Assembly (NCBI GenBank): GCA_028713225.1 | Contig: JAQTOS010000001.1 | Location: 62,001 to 126,000 of the forward strand | DNA length: 64,000 bases | Origin: Candidatus Altimarinota bacterium | Lineage (GTDB): Bacteria > Patescibacteriota > Gracilibacteria > BD1-5 > UBA6164 | Direction: 5' to 3' | Shown here: piece after piece, positions 51,108-63,223 of the stretch | Layout of the letters: the number at the start of each line of letters is the position of its first letter | How positions within the stretch are numbered: position 1 is the stretch's first letter | Notes under the pieces: generated by a model | Told to the model about the DNA's origin: nothing | The model's input: only the letters and a program-made list of their open reading frames with translations | Database searches by the model: none | Program-made: the position numbers and the translations under genes

Positions 51108-53333
51108 TTATTTAGCTATTTTGTTTACTTTCATATATTCATCTATAAAAGTAGTTAAAAGTGGTGGTGGATTTGTAAATACTCCAGATCTGAAATTTAT
51201 TGTAGTTCAAACATTTATTATTCAGTTATCTGATTTCATATATGTTCTATTTGCAATTAAATCTCTAGCATCTCAGTAAAGTCCTCCATTAACAATAAGT
51301 CTATTATTTGTTTTTATAGCATCAGAGTTAATTTTCCCTCCTATATTATCTTGTTTTATTGCAAGATATACTCAATCAATTTTAGCTACATCAGATCCAA
51401 TAATTATATTTCATCATTTTACAATGAATGCAATATTTGAACCAGCCACCGCTGAAATACTTCAATTTATAATCAAATTTCAATTTTCAATTATAAATGT
51501 TTTATTTCCAGAAATAGCTTGTCCTTCTAAAGAAACATCTCATTTATGTATAAATACATTTGAAAGTCAGTTATATTTTTCTGTTGGAAGAGTATTTATT
51601 GGTGTAGCATATCAAGTTGATGATAATTTAGCTATTGATGTAGCTGCTGAACTATTCCAATTATTTACAGAATTATCATAAACAGTTTTATCTCATACAG
51701 ATGAAACATAAGATGAAAATGATTTTCCTGTAGTATCAGCAATAGATGCAACTACGAAATTTTTATTTCTCAAATCATTTAAGAAATTTTGAGAAAGTGC
51801 TTCTACATCAGAATATAAAGCTGAATTGAAATTCAATAAACTTGTTCACCCATATATATTTGCGACAGTTGGTTTAGCTACTCTTACAGTTAAAACTGAA
51901 GATAAGTAAGAACCCTTCAATCACTGTGGAGCTGTAATAAGATTTACATCTTGATAAGAAAGACCAGCTGGAATCAAAGCAGTATTTGCTGTATAATCAG
52001 CTACATTAAAATCAAATTTTTGTCCAGATGCTAATGCTCATATTTGAGATGCACTACAAATAGAAGAATTTCATTGCAGCGATAATTTACTATCTTTGTA
52101 CAAACATAATGGTTTATCTATATACAAATCATAGCCTGTATTATTTTTTATATAAGGTAATGATAAACTATATGTATCCCATAATTTCATTCCATTTCAA
52201 AGCAATGCTCATCCAGATGGATAAAAAATTATTCAATCTTTATCTGATGGAGTTGTATTATCACCTCATCACTGAGAAGGTCTAGTAAAATCTCAGATTA
52301 TTCTACAATCAGATTTTCTACACCAACTTGGCCAAGTAGAAGTTCCGAAATCACATTCTTCAAATTGAGCTCATTTAGCTGTAGAATTTGGTCTTTGTAA
52401 ACTTCAATCTCCACAATAAGTCCATTTACAAGAAGTTGTACAAGATCATTTATTATTATTTCCAGAACCAAGATCACATTCTTCTCCAGATTCGACAGTT
52501 CAGTTTCAGCAAGAAGATCATCCTCCGCTTCAACCGCCTCATCCTCCACCTCATCCTCATCAGTTAGAGTTTAGAGGAGCACAAGATGCACTACATCATA
52601 AATTCCCCCAACCAGAATGACTTGCATCGTTTGGCTCACATGATTCTTGTGATTGCTTTATTCAATCTCAACACCATCTAATTTGATATCTTTTACATTC
52701 TACCAACATTTCATTATCACTTGCTGTAGCCATATTGTCATCAGTATCATATATTGTTCAGATTTTTACCTGACAATCATATGTAGATCAAGTAGCTATA
52801 GTTAATGGATGATTTGAAAGATTTCTTACATTTGCTTGATTAAATGTAAAATTTCATGGTAAGTCAATATTTGTATAAGAACCTGAAAATGTCCAAATTC
52901 AACTTTGCCATCCTGATCAATATTCCTGAGTAGTTGTTAAATGTCTAATAAAACCATTAGGAACAATTTTCCATCCTATAGAATCTAGATAAGGTTTATT
53001 AAAACTAAGCATTCTAAAATCACCTGGTCTATATTCACTATTATTATATAAACATAGAGGATTTCAATCAGTTCCTAGTCTTCAATCTGAAGTAAATCAC
53101 GCTCATTGAATATAAACATTGTGACTTGAATGATTTCTAAAAGAGTCTACTAATATTCATCATTGTCATACATATAATTCACTTGTAAGTACTTCGTCAC
53201 AAGTAGCTCAAGAAAGTATAGGATTAGTATAAATTGGGTTTACACTTGAAACATTAGATATATAAGCATTTGTTTGATAGAACATTAGAAATAAAACTCC
53301 TGAAAATATTAGTTTTATATATTTTTTATACAT
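51108..53333 (-). CDS. Large Cys-rich surface protein
   Basis: A 741-aa protein with a signal peptide (YIKLIFSGVLFLMFYQTNAY). The N-terminal 190 residues are a beta-like domain. Residues about 190-340 have EGF/disulfide-knot-type Cys repeats (CGDGIKQSQESCEPND, CGNGTVESGEECDLG, CGDGSLQRP and similar), the CGNGxxExGEECDxG motif of DUF4215-like repeats. A Gly-rich tract sits between them, coded by TGA mixed with GGA, GGT and GGC. The C-terminal part has repetitive beta-strands (IIENGNLIINGSISAVAGSN). Probably secreted and surface-bound. Family function unknown. Confidence 0.75.
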
Positions 53334-53356
53334 ATTAGTTTTATTAAAAATAATAA

Positions 53357-53578
53357 TTATCTTCATCCTCATCATAAACTAGATTGAAAAGTTCAAATTT
53401 CTTTATTTATAATAAGAGATCCGCTAGTTTCTTTATTTAAAAGTACTTCTTCATTTACAAGTGGTACTTTTTTATTTGTAACTAATTCTTTTATATCTAT
53501 TTTTAAAATAAAAACAACTAAAATAGATATAATTATAATAATAAATAAAATTATAAAAAGTACTTTTTTATTAAGCAT
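53357..53578 (-). CDS. Small single-pass membrane protein
   Basis: A 73-aa protein: short N-terminus, a hydrophobic helix (VLFIILFIIIIISILVVFIL), then a charged tail ending in GGGGR with TGA-coded glycines. It lies between the Cys-rich protein (23 bp after its start) and the 1041-aa protein (23 bp before its stop). Function unknown; perhaps an accessory subunit of the neighbours. Confidence 0.6.
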
Positions 53579-53601
53579 AAAAATTTTTTATATAATTAAA
53601 A

Positions 53602-56600
53602 TTATCTTCCTCCAACTGTTCAACCTGATGCAGCTCATCCTCAAGTACCACTAGTATCTCAAGTCGCTGATCATAAATGACTAGTTCCAGAACCTCCTCA
53701 TCAATTATTATTGTTATTATCAGAAGATTTTTTATCTCCTAAATTTAATTTTTCCACTGTATAAGCTGCAATACCATCAATATTTTTATATTCTGGATTG
53801 AAAATATTTACATTTACAATATTTTCTGAAGCTCACGATAAATCTAGAACTTGTACATCTTTCATAATAGTTGTTTCTGTTGCTTTTACAATAGGAATAA
53901 TTTTATCATCTCAACCATAAGAATCTTTACATAATTTTAAAACAATTGTTTGATTTTTTAATCACTCAATAATTTGTTTTTTTTGTACTGAGTTAATATT
54001 TCAGCTGTTAGATTTAGCTAAATTTTGTATAAAAATATCTATTTTAGATTTGTCTGTTATTTCTTCCCAAGCAGGTTTTCCATCAACTGTTAAAATACTA
54101 GTTTTAGCATTTAAAGTTTCTAATCATTTAAGTGATTTTTTCTCTACGTTTAATGATGAGATAACATCAAAAGATAATGCGTCCAAATTAACTTTTGAAA
54201 TTTTTCATTTTCATTCAGTAAGTTGAGTATAAAGTTTTGTTGATTCATCATTTAAAGAAAATCCTAATATTTCATTAAATTTTTCTCTTCTAGATTTTTT
54301 TCAATTAAGTTTAGCAAATTCAAGTTCTTTTCTTTTTTCTATATTATTATTCCATTCAGCTATATCTCCATTTTTAAAATCATTAGATTTTCTAGTAAAT
54401 TGAGATAATACTGAAATTAAATACCATTTTTGATTTACATCTCAACTTTTTTCAATTCCTGCAATTATTTGCGCTAAATTGCTTTCTCTCAATTTTTTAG
54501 TACTTTTATCTAATGCTTTTAATCAATTCCATCTAGTTTCTAGATTTGCATTAGGATCCATAAAATCAAATGCTCCTTTATTATAACGAGTCTTATAATC
54601 AAATTTATCTTCCAAGGCAAGAATAGAAGCTGATAATTCTACATTAGTCATAATAGTAGATTCAGTTACTATATTTTTAGATTCTACTTTAAGAGTTTCT
54701 AAAACTTGCTTAGTTATATATTTTGGTTTCTTAGGCAATTTTATAGTATCTGCTTCTAACCATTTAGTATCATGATATTCAAATTTTGCTCAAATAAATG
54801 GAATCATTGCTGCAAGTCACAAAATAACTCATGTAAATTGTAAACCATCAGCATTTTTATACAATTCTCTTTCATAATTATTTAAAATTCAAGTTTTTAC
54901 AAAAGATTTGTCTCCATAAGAATTTAATTGCGAAGCCAAAATCTCATAAGCTTGTTTATTTTCCAGATTATCTTTGAAAGAAGAATTTTCAAATGTTTTC
55001 CCCGCTTCTATATCAACGAAAACATTATCTATCATTCCTGACATTTGTGTTTTTAGATTTTCAATTCAAGTTTTTGTTTTTTCATCTACTTTTGACACAT
55101 CAATAGCTCCAATTCAACCTACTATACTAGCTCATCCTGATAATCCTAAATCATAAGTAGAATCTATATTAGTTTTTCATAATAAAGTTTTAGAACTAGT
55201 ATCTCATTTATACATTAATCATCTAGCTCATACATAAGGAATCAGATTTACTATTCATGCAGTAGCTTGAAGTCTACCATCTACAAAACTAAAGTCTTTA
55301 GCGACACCAATTCACCAAACTCAATTAATAAATCAAACATTTAAAGTACTTAATATATCATTTGTTAATTTACTTATATCAAAAGATAATCAAGCTCCAT
55401 TATTTGTTCAAACAACTATTCAAACAGCCTTTAATTTAATCTGATCTATAAAATATTTAATTTCTGATTCTGTTGCTGGACTATTATCTCAATTTGCTTT
55501 TTTTATTTCTAATATTTTTGCCTCTATCTGTTTTCTAGATTCATCTCAATTTAATGTTTTATCTACTTTTGTAAGTAATTCTTTTACAAAAGAAATTCTT
55601 TCTTTCACAGCATTAGGGTTAGTTAACATTTCACCTGGATTTACTCTTAAAAGAATATCTCCTTGATGCAATACAGTTGCCAATCTTGTTTCGAAGTTTT
55701 TTCTAGCCGAAAAATAATTATTTCCTAATTCTTTATCAAATCATGATTTTCAATTATATCAAAGGTTTTTAAGTAAATTATCCCAATTTTCTGGTGTTTT
55801 AATAGCATCAAAAAATTCTTTTTCTTTAGTATAAAAATGTACATCTTGATCTAAAACACCATCTCTGTTACTATCAAACATTATAGCGATTTGATCTTTA
55901 AAATTTTTAGCTCCTATTTCTTTTTGAGTTAAAACAACATCTTCTATTATTTGAAATAAAGACCCCATTTCTTCTCCTCCGAAGAAACCATCTGCAACAT
56001 ATCCATTCTTTTTAAATACTTCTTCTAATGAGCTATTAGAAATACCAAATTCATATTTTCCATTTTTTAAATTATCTCTTTTAGCAATAGTATTCATTTC
56101 ATTATATAATGATAATAAATCTGCTCACGATTTTTGTTCTAAAATAGAATTTAAAGAAGCCTTATTTACATTTTTCCATTGCCCTCATTTTTCTATTTTA
56201 GATCAGAAAGTTCATTCTATTGATCCTGATAATTCTTGAGTTTTTAATGCTTCTCTTTTTTCTTTTGAATCTTCTTTAACTTTTTTAGTTTCTTTTACAT
56301 TAGTTTTTGTTACTTCCAATTTTTCAGATGCTTGAGAAATAGTTTTTTCTTTCCCATCAATATAATTTTGAAGTAAATTTAATTTTTCTTCTGTATATCA
56401 TAAAACAATAGAAGCCCCTTCTTTATAATCATAAAAAGCTTTTACTAAATCAAAAACTTTTGATAAAGCTCTTCTTTCTGAAATATCAAAATGAGATGGA
56501 ATTTCGTCAGATTCTAAAGTGCTTTTTTGAGCGTTTTTAGAAGCCATTAATTGTAGAAACTTCTTAGCAATTTCTTTATGTTCAGAATTAGATACATCAA

Positions 56601-56727
56601 AATCAGATAAATTATTAATATAATCTGATAATCCTGCAATATCTAATTTTTCGAAATCTATTTTCTTAGATTCCTTTGTGTTTATAGGAGTTACAATGTT
56701 TAAATTTTTATCATTTGTATTTTCCAT
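53602..56727 (-). CDS. 1041-aa hypothetical protein with EF-hand-like and membrane segments
   Basis: A large protein with no signal peptide visible: helical, Lys/Glu-rich N-terminal region (KTNVKETKKVKEDSKEKREA), a Ca-loop-like FDSNRDGVLDQDVHF near residue 290, several hydrophobic, TGA-glycine-rich stretches (VGFINGVGGIGVAKDF; IVNLIPYVGAGGLMYKG; FTGVILGLAAMIPFIGAKF) that may be membrane or beta-barrel hairpins, and helical segments. The C-terminus is very rich in Gly/Ser/Thr and ends VGGR, like the 73-aa protein. No known family. Its size and place among surface genes suggest an envelope role. Confidence 0.6.
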
Positions 56728-56775
56728 AATATATATTTTTTATAAAATAATTTTATTTTTGTTTTTTGATTTTTA

Positions 56776-56824
56776 ATATTCAAAGACTTGAGAAGCCAGA
56801 GACTTCTCAAGATCTCTGAATATT
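56776..56824. terminator. Hairpin at the end of the LPKTG gene
   Basis: CTTGAGAAG/CTTCTCAAG (56787-56795 with 56803-56811) with outer AATATTCA/TGAATATT arms (56776-56783 with 56817-56824). It overlaps the stop of the minus-strand LPKTG gene; the T-run is weak, so it may be a 3' stabilising hairpin. Confidence 0.6.
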
Positions 56825-57536
56825 AAACAGATTTTCTTCTGTAATATAATACTCAAGCTGTTAGCATTAATGCTAAAATAACAAGCATATTTTCAGCCGG
56901 ACCTGTTTTTGGTAGAGCTTTTACTGGTGGAGCTTTTACTTCTACTGGAGTAGGAGTTGGTTCTGGAGCTTTATTTGCATCAGCAGATTTGAAAAGTACA
57001 CATTCTTTATGAGTTGTAGTTTCTGGACTTGGAGTACCATCTTCCAAAACCGCATGAGTCATAATAGGATAAACTAAAAGTCCAATGTTTGTTCCTTTAT
57101 CAGCTTTATTTGAATCAAGTTTGTAAGCAGCACCTAGATTAGATTTTAACCAAGTTACACTTGCTCCTGGTTTCAAAACATAAGCATCAGCACCTGAACT
57201 ATAAATATTTTCTAATTCTGGAGTAAATGCCCAAAAATCTTTATCAGTTATAGGATTTTGAGACCAAGTAACTTTGTCTGATACAGGATTTACCATTTTA
57301 GGCATTTCTTGTTCTTCTTTATATATAAGTCTATCAGTTGAAGAATCATTTTTCCAAAGATCTTCCATCATTCCAATATTATCTCCAGTTGTTTTTTCTC
57401 CTCCATCAAAACATTGATTACAAGAGTTTTCTGAAAATATAGTACTAGTAGAACAATCTACAGTTTGGTAAGCAGCGCTAACTGCAGCAACATTTGCCAT
57501 TAAGCATAAGCTAATTAAAAAAGCTATTTTTTTCAT
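56823..57536 (-). CDS. LPXTG-type cell-wall-anchored protein
   Basis: A 237-aa protein with signal peptide (KKIAFLISLCLMANVAAVSA), an ectodomain with several Cys, a Pro-rich spacer (APEPTPTPVEVKAPPVKA) and a C-terminal sorting signal: LPKTG, a hydrophobic helix (NMLVILALMLTAGVLYY) and RRK. This is the sortase-substrate layout of Gram-positive walls, so a sortase should be encoded elsewhere. The ectodomain family is not recognised. Only one TGA occurs, in the sorting helix. Confidence 0.85.
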
Positions 57537-57587
57537 AATTTCATAAATTAAAAATAAATTACTTCTTCATATTATCACAAATAAAAA

Positions 57588-57611
57588 AAGTTGTCAAAAA
57601 ACTGACAACTT
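57588..57611 (-). terminator. Terminator downstream of yidC
   Basis: AAGTTGTCA/TGACAACTT stem (57588-57596 with 57603-57611), 6-nt loop, followed on the minus strand by a run of T residues. It lies 11 bp past the yidC stop. Confidence 0.9.
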
Positions 57612-57622
57612 ATATATGTATT

Positions 57623-58801
57623 TTAGATTGACTTTTTTATAATTTTATTCACCACTATTTGCTGAATAATCATAAATGTCGTTGAAATTCACCAGTATAT
57701 ACCAACTCAGATATAAAAAGTAAATGTAAATATTCATACCATAATTGGCATACCATAAAGCATAAATTTGTTCATTACAGCTTGGTCTGGCATAAATGAT
57801 GAATAATCATTATCTCCTTGTTTCTTTTCAAGAACTACTCAAGTCTTATTTTCAGGTGCTTTATTAAAAATCATAGACAATTTTATTTGAATAAACTGAA
57901 CAGCTCGGACAGCTATAGCAAGTACTCAACCAACCCATCATCCAACAGATAATAAATCAATAAAATGAAATTTAGTTTGAATTGCATCAATAGAAAAATT
58001 TTGCAAAAATGAATAAATATAATAAGTATTTACTGGATCTTGAATAGAAGTAAGAATATGATAAACAACTATTAAAATTGGCATTTGTATAAGAAGTGGT
58101 AAGCAAGATCCCATAGGATTTACTTTTTCTTCTTTATATAATTTCATAAGTTCTACTCAAAGCGTTTGATGATCTCATTTATGTTTTTCTTGAATTTCTT
58201 TGATTTTTGGTTGAACAGTTTGCATTCTAGCCTGACTTACCATCATTTTATGTTGAGGATAAAGCAAAATAGATCTGATTATAACCGTTACTATTATAAT
58301 AGCCCAAAACAATGAATAATTAACCATTGTAAGGATGAAAGCTATAAGATTATAGAATGGAGCATAAAAGAAAAAAGTGAAAAATTTAGCGAAAAATCCC
58401 ATGTTTCAAATTGAAAATTGAGACATATAATCTTTGCCTTCGATTTTTGCTTCTATAAAATAATCTCAAGTTATTTCAAATTTAGAAAAATACTTAGAAT
58501 AATCTACTATTTGAGTTTTATTTGATGCAACTTTTATATCCTTGCAAAATGATTTATCAGCCAAATCAACAAGTCCTGCACTAGATTTTATCTTCAAATC
58601 ACAAGTATTTAGAGATATTTCTTTTGCTGTATTATTTTGTAAATCTATTTTAACAGTAGCTGGAACATTATAAGAATCACTAGCTGATTTTATAATAAGA
58701 TTTCCTGTTGTTTGAGTAGTTTTTTTAGAACCATCAAACATACTAAGAATAAAAAATACTATTAAAAATACCAGTAAAAAATTTATTAATTTATCTTTCA
58801 T
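57623..58801 (-). CDS. yidC: Membrane protein insertase YidC/OxaI
   Basis: A 392-aa insertase. N-terminal helix and periplasmic-type domain (residues 1-115), then the conserved core: [55 protein letters not shown] and five membrane helices. The apparent break between two standard-code ORFs is a TGA at FEITGDYF, so this is one gene. It follows rnpA, as in rpmH-rnpA-yidC clusters. Confidence 0.95.
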
Positions 58802-58804
58802 ATA

Positions 58805-59203
58805 CTATTTTTTAAAATTAAATTTTATATTAGCATTTGCTTTTTCCTCTTCAAAAAATTTAGAAAAAACAAAATTTAAGTCTTTAGAAAATTCTTGTAC
58901 AGCTTTTTGATCTACTTTATTAAGTTGAGTTTCTTTTTTTATCAAAACACTGAAGTCAAAAAATGAATTTTCTTTAGCTAATTCTAGATATTTTCTAGAA
59001 TTTTCATAAAAAAGCCTCCTGAAAAAATTTCTAGAAACTCCTGAATTTACTGATTTAGAACCTATAACTATAGAAAATCTATTATGTGTTTGTTTGTTTT
59101 TTAAAGAGTTCAAAACAAGCGAATAAGAAAAAAAAGGCTTTGATCTTTTTCGCAAAACCTTTTTCACTTCATTTTCTTTTAGTCTATATATTTTGGAAAT
59201 CAT
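58805..59203 (-). CDS. rnpA: RNase P protein component
   Basis: A 132-aa basic protein with the RNxxKR-like RNFFRRLFYE motif and the RFSIVIGSKSVNSGVSRN fold, cofactor of RNase P RNA in tRNA 5' processing. Normal length, no in-frame TGA, 3 bp before yidC. Confidence 0.92.
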   Translation of the reverse strand: MISKIYRLKENEVKKVLRKRSKPFFSYSLVLNSLKNKQTHNRFSIVIGSKSVNSGVSRNFFRRLFYENSRKYLELAKENSFFDFSVLIKKETQLNKVDQKAVQEFSKDLNFVFSKFFEEEKANANIKFNFKK

Positions 59204-59224
59204 ATCTAAAAAGTAATTTTCAAA

Positions 59225-59470
59225 TTATTTACTAGTAGCAACATAATTACCTTTACCATCAAAAGGTGATTTTCTAGCAGTTCCTCCAGCTATGATGTGA
59301 AGTCTTGCCTTACCTTTAATATCTTGGAATCTTTTTTTAACTGTAGGAGTTAATTCCCATCTTCCTTTTCTTCTTCTATTTTTTAGAACATTCATTCCAT
59401 TAGGTGTAGAAGATCTTCTTAAGTAACCATGAGTTCTAAGTCTCTTTCTTTTCTTTAATTTTCCTAACAT
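59225..59470 (-). CDS. rpmH: Ribosomal protein bL34 with a C-terminal extension
   Basis: An 81-aa protein. [20 protein letters not shown] and [16 protein letters not shown] form the usual 44-47-aa L34. A further 35 residues ([20 protein letters not shown] and [15 protein letters not shown]) follow; the first half loosely resembles the RF-x-x-T/K-x-K motif of bL35, but a fusion cannot be proven. No TGA. Same gene order as in other bacteria (rpmH-rnpA-yidC), but dnaA does not precede it. Confidence 0.85.
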   Translation of the reverse strand: MLGKLKKRKRLRTHGYLRRSSTPNGMNVLKNRRRKGRWELTPTVKKRFQDIKGKARLHIIAGGTARKSPFDGKGNYVATSK

Positions 59471-59569
59471 GCGTAATTGAGATTAGTAATTATTTTTAAA
59501 TATATTTATATTGCTCGCAAGATTTTATGAAAAAAAGCTAATTTGTCAAAAAAAAGTAAAAAAATCTTT

Positions 59570-60277
<708 letters not shown>

Positions 60278-60281
60278 ATTT

Positions 60282-60677
60282 TTAGCCTAGTCAATAAATA
60301 AAATTAATTACAATTGCGATTATCGCTCAAGCAGAAATCATTCATAAATATCAAATAAGTGTCCATTTAATGATGTCTTTTGCTTTTTTGAGATCTTCAT
60401 CCTTTCATTGACTCAAAGTCATCTTAAGACCGGCAAATACCAAGGCTCAAACAGCAATTAAAGAAAGGGCAATAGAAATATTTTTAACTATTGTAGAAAT
60501 TTGAGTTTTAAATCATGTTTCAACTGTATATTTATCAACATTAGTTCAAACCAAAGTATCCGGAGCAAAATTATTCAAATTAGTAGAAACATCTGAAGAT
60601 TCATCATAATCTCAATAACTAATAAATGCTCAATTAAAAGAAAAAAGCAAAACTAAAAGTAATAATAATTTTTTCAT
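60282..60677 (-). CDS. VirB2/TrbC-like pilin-type membrane protein (copy 1)
   Basis: A 131-aa protein with signal peptide (KKLLLLLVLLFSFNGAFIS), a short ectodomain, and two membrane helices (ISIALSLIAVGALVFAGLKM and IISGAIIAIVINFIY) flanking a charged K-K-A-K-D loop. This is the two-helix pilin-like layout of VirB2/TrbC and Mbov_0395-like proteins common in CPR genomes. Assignment by architecture only. Confidence 0.65.
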
Positions 60678-60678
60678 G

Positions 60679-61047
60679 TTAAAATTGTAATGAAGAAATA
60701 AGTTTCACAAGAGCCCAAGCAAGAGGAATAATTGCTAGTCAAATAATAGCATAAACAAATCCCATCATAGCCTTTTTGAATTCATCTGGTTTTCATTGAG
60801 CTGAAACAAGTTTAAATCATAGGTATATAAAAACCGCTACTGCGATAAGAGCAAGAAGTGAAAAAATAATAGTTTTTACTTCTGTTAAAACAGGGAATAA
60901 CGAATTTGTTCAACTTCATTTTATATCTGCAGAATTTCCCATAATAGTATTTGTATTTGGTAACATATCAGTTCAAAGATTAGCAGCAAAAACAAAATTT
61001 GGTAGTATTAAAGTAGAAAGCAGAAAAATTTTTAAAAATATTTTCAT
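60679..61047 (-). CDS. VirB2/TrbC-like pilin-type membrane protein (copy 2)
   Basis: A 122-aa protein, 1 bp before copy 1. Signal peptide (MKIFLKIFLLSTLILPNFVF), helices TIIFSLLALIAVAVFIYLGF and FVYAIIGLAIIPLAGALVKL separated by KPDEFKKAMMG. Same charged loop and helix arrangement as its neighbours. Function as for copy 1. Confidence 0.65.
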
Positions 61048-61054
61048 ATAAAAA

Positions 61055-61405
61055 CTAAGAGTTAGGAATAGAAACTGTATTTATCAAGTTTATTATATAC
61101 CAAGCCGAAACTGAGAGCAGCACTCAAGCAAGAGAATATATAATCCAAGATTTTGCTTTTTTTGTAGTATCTTCTTTTCAAGCAGAAGTTAGATACATAA
61201 GACCTGAAATCATAGTAGAAATTACAGCAATAACTGCTATATATTTTATCATAGTAGCAATCAAAGATGGAATATATTTTGTAATAATTTTATCTCCAGA
61301 TGCTCACGACCCAGGAAGTCCTCCTCAATTTATAGCAGGAGCTGCTGCCATAACAAAATCTACAGAAATAATTGAAACTAGCAATAAAAGTAATAATTTT
61401 CTCAT
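61055..61405 (-). CDS. VirB2/TrbC-like pilin-type membrane protein (copy 3)
   Basis: A 116-aa protein with signal peptide (MRKLLLLLLVSIISVDFVMA), helices YIAVIAVISTMISGLMYLTS and IIYSLAGVLLSVSAGYIINL and the KKAKSG loop. The start is the ATG at 61405, not the longer overlapping standard-code ORF, which would run into the next gene. Confidence 0.65.
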
Positions 61406-61410
61406 GTTTT

Positions 61411-61986
61411 TTAAGAATACAAAATATAAGATAAGAAACTTACCATAAAATAAGAAGACATCGCTATAGCAAGAGCTATAATTCAAGCCTTGAAAATAGT
61501 TTTTCATTTATTTAGACTATCATCTTTTCACATAGCAGTTATCATAAATCCAGCTCAAACAACCATTATAATCAAAGCTAAACTTCACAAAGCAACCATA
61601 AGTTTTTTTATAAGAACCGTGAAAAATCCATTTATAGTAGCTTTTGATGTTGATTTATTCAAGCCCTTTCAACCAGGAGAAAACTTACCAGTATCTATCT
61701 TAAACTGGTCCGAACAAAGAGAATCTTTCCCCGGAGTACAATTAAATTGTACCGAAGAAGATTCTGAAGAATCCATTTTAACAGGATTTAATTTTAAATC
61801 TACCGTCTCTTCATGACTAGTGTCAGCATCGGGAGTAGGAGTAGATGTTGCATTTAAGTTAATTTGAGTATCAATTGATCAATTTGCACCATCAGATCAT
61901 GGTGTAATTGAAAAATCATACGCAAAAACACTTCAGGCTCAAAGAAAGAATATTATAATAGAAATTGTGATATTTTTTAATGACAT
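61411..61986 (-). CDS. VirB2/TrbC-like pilin-type membrane protein, larger (copy 4)
   Basis: A 191-aa protein, first of the four-gene run. Signal peptide (KNITISIIIFFLGAGSVFAY), a longer Ser/Thr/Asp-rich ectodomain with two Cys, and the paired helices (KKLMVALGSLALIIMVVGAG, IIALAIAMSSYFMVSFLSYI) around the KDDSLNKGK loop. The longer ectodomain may make it a tip or adaptor subunit. Confidence 0.65.
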
Positions 61987-62087
61987 AGTTTTTTGTGTTT
62001 AAAAAATTATTTACTCTTATTTTATTAAAAATTTTGAAATTATCAAAAATAATTATAATAATAGAAAATATTTACTAATAGAAAAAT

Positions 62088-63185
62088 ATGAAAGTAGCAA
62101 TTTTGCACGAAATGCTGATAAAAAAATGATGAGCTGAAAAGGTTGTTGAGAAGATGATGAGAATGTTTCCTGATGCTCCAATTTATACTCTTATCTATGA
62201 TGAAAAAAAGATTTGAGATATATTTCCAAAAGAAAAAGTAAGAGTAGCTTCACTTACTCAAAAAATATATAATTTGAGAAAAAATCAAAGATATTGTTTG
62301 CCTTTTATGGCAATGTGAGTTGAAAGCTTAGATTTCTCTGAATATGATGTTGTGCTTTGTAGTTCAAGTGGATTTGCTCATTGAGCGATTACAAAACCTG
62401 AAACAAAATTTATAGTTTATTACCATTCTCCAGCAAGATACCTTTGGGATTGGACAAATGAATATAAAAAAGATATAGGTTTCGATAAATGAATAAAATG
62501 ATATATTTTGAACAAATTATTTTTGAAATTGAGACAATGGGATTTTATTGCTAGTAAAAGAGTAGATATAAGCTTAGCTAATTCTACAAATGTACAAAAC
62601 AGAATTAGAAAATATTATAAAAAAGATTCGTCACTTGTTTATCCTCCAGTTGAAACAACTAGATTTATGCCAGGCGAAAAATGAGATTACTATATAATTA
62701 TCTCAGCATTAACAGAATTCAAAAAAATAGAAGTTGCAATAAAAGCTTTTAATGAAATGAGTGATAAAAAACTAAAAATAGTTTGAGGCTGAAACTACTC
62801 TGAAACTTTGAAATCTATGGCAACAAGCGCAAATATAGAGTTCTTATGAGCAAAATATGGACAAGAATTAGTAAATTTACTACAAAATTCTAAATGACTT
62901 ATTTTCCCAGGAGAAGAAGATTTCTGAATAGTTCCAATTGAAGCACAAGCTTCTGGAAAGTGAGTTTTTGCTTACAGATGAGGTTGATTACTTGAAACTG
63001 TAATAGAATGAGTAACTTGAGAATTCTTTGATGATAAAAACTGATCTGATTTTGTTCCAAAATTTGAACAATTTGATTTCAATATAGACAATGATGTCTA
63101 CAATGAAGAAGAAGTTAGAAATAATGCTCTTAGATTCTCAGAAGAAGAATTTGAAAAGAAAATAATGGAAGCTGTATATAACTAA
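62088..63185 (+). CDS. Glycosyltransferase, GT4 family
   Basis: A 365-aa GT-B fold enzyme. N-terminal MKVAILHEMLIKKGGAEKVV is the typical GT4 start, and C-terminal signatures are present: SALTEFKKIEVAIKAFNEM, LIFPGEEDFGIVPIEAQASG and GVFAYRGGGLLETVIEG. These transfer sugars from nucleotide-activated donors to lipids or polysaccharides. Many glycines are TGA. It is divergent from the pilin-like genes and shares a terminator with the ligase-like gene. Confidence 0.88.
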
Positions 63186-63211
63186 AAAATCCCGCAAATG
63201 CGGGATTTTTT
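63184..63211. terminator. Bidirectional terminator
   Basis: CCCGCA/TGCGGG (63191-63196 with 63199-63204) flanked by A-run and T-run. It overlaps the GT4 stop and lies 12 bp from the stop of the convergent gene. Confidence 0.85.
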
Positions 63212-63223
63212 TAAGTTTAATAT

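Noticed and set aside
57938-58801. Several short ORFs as pseudogene fragments of yidC
   Set aside because: Breaks are all TGA in a conserved frame; the full 392-aa protein has all YidC domains.
59471-59569. Replication origin next to rpmH
   Set aside because: No DnaA-box-like TTATNCACA sequences, no dnaA gene; only A/T-rich spacer.
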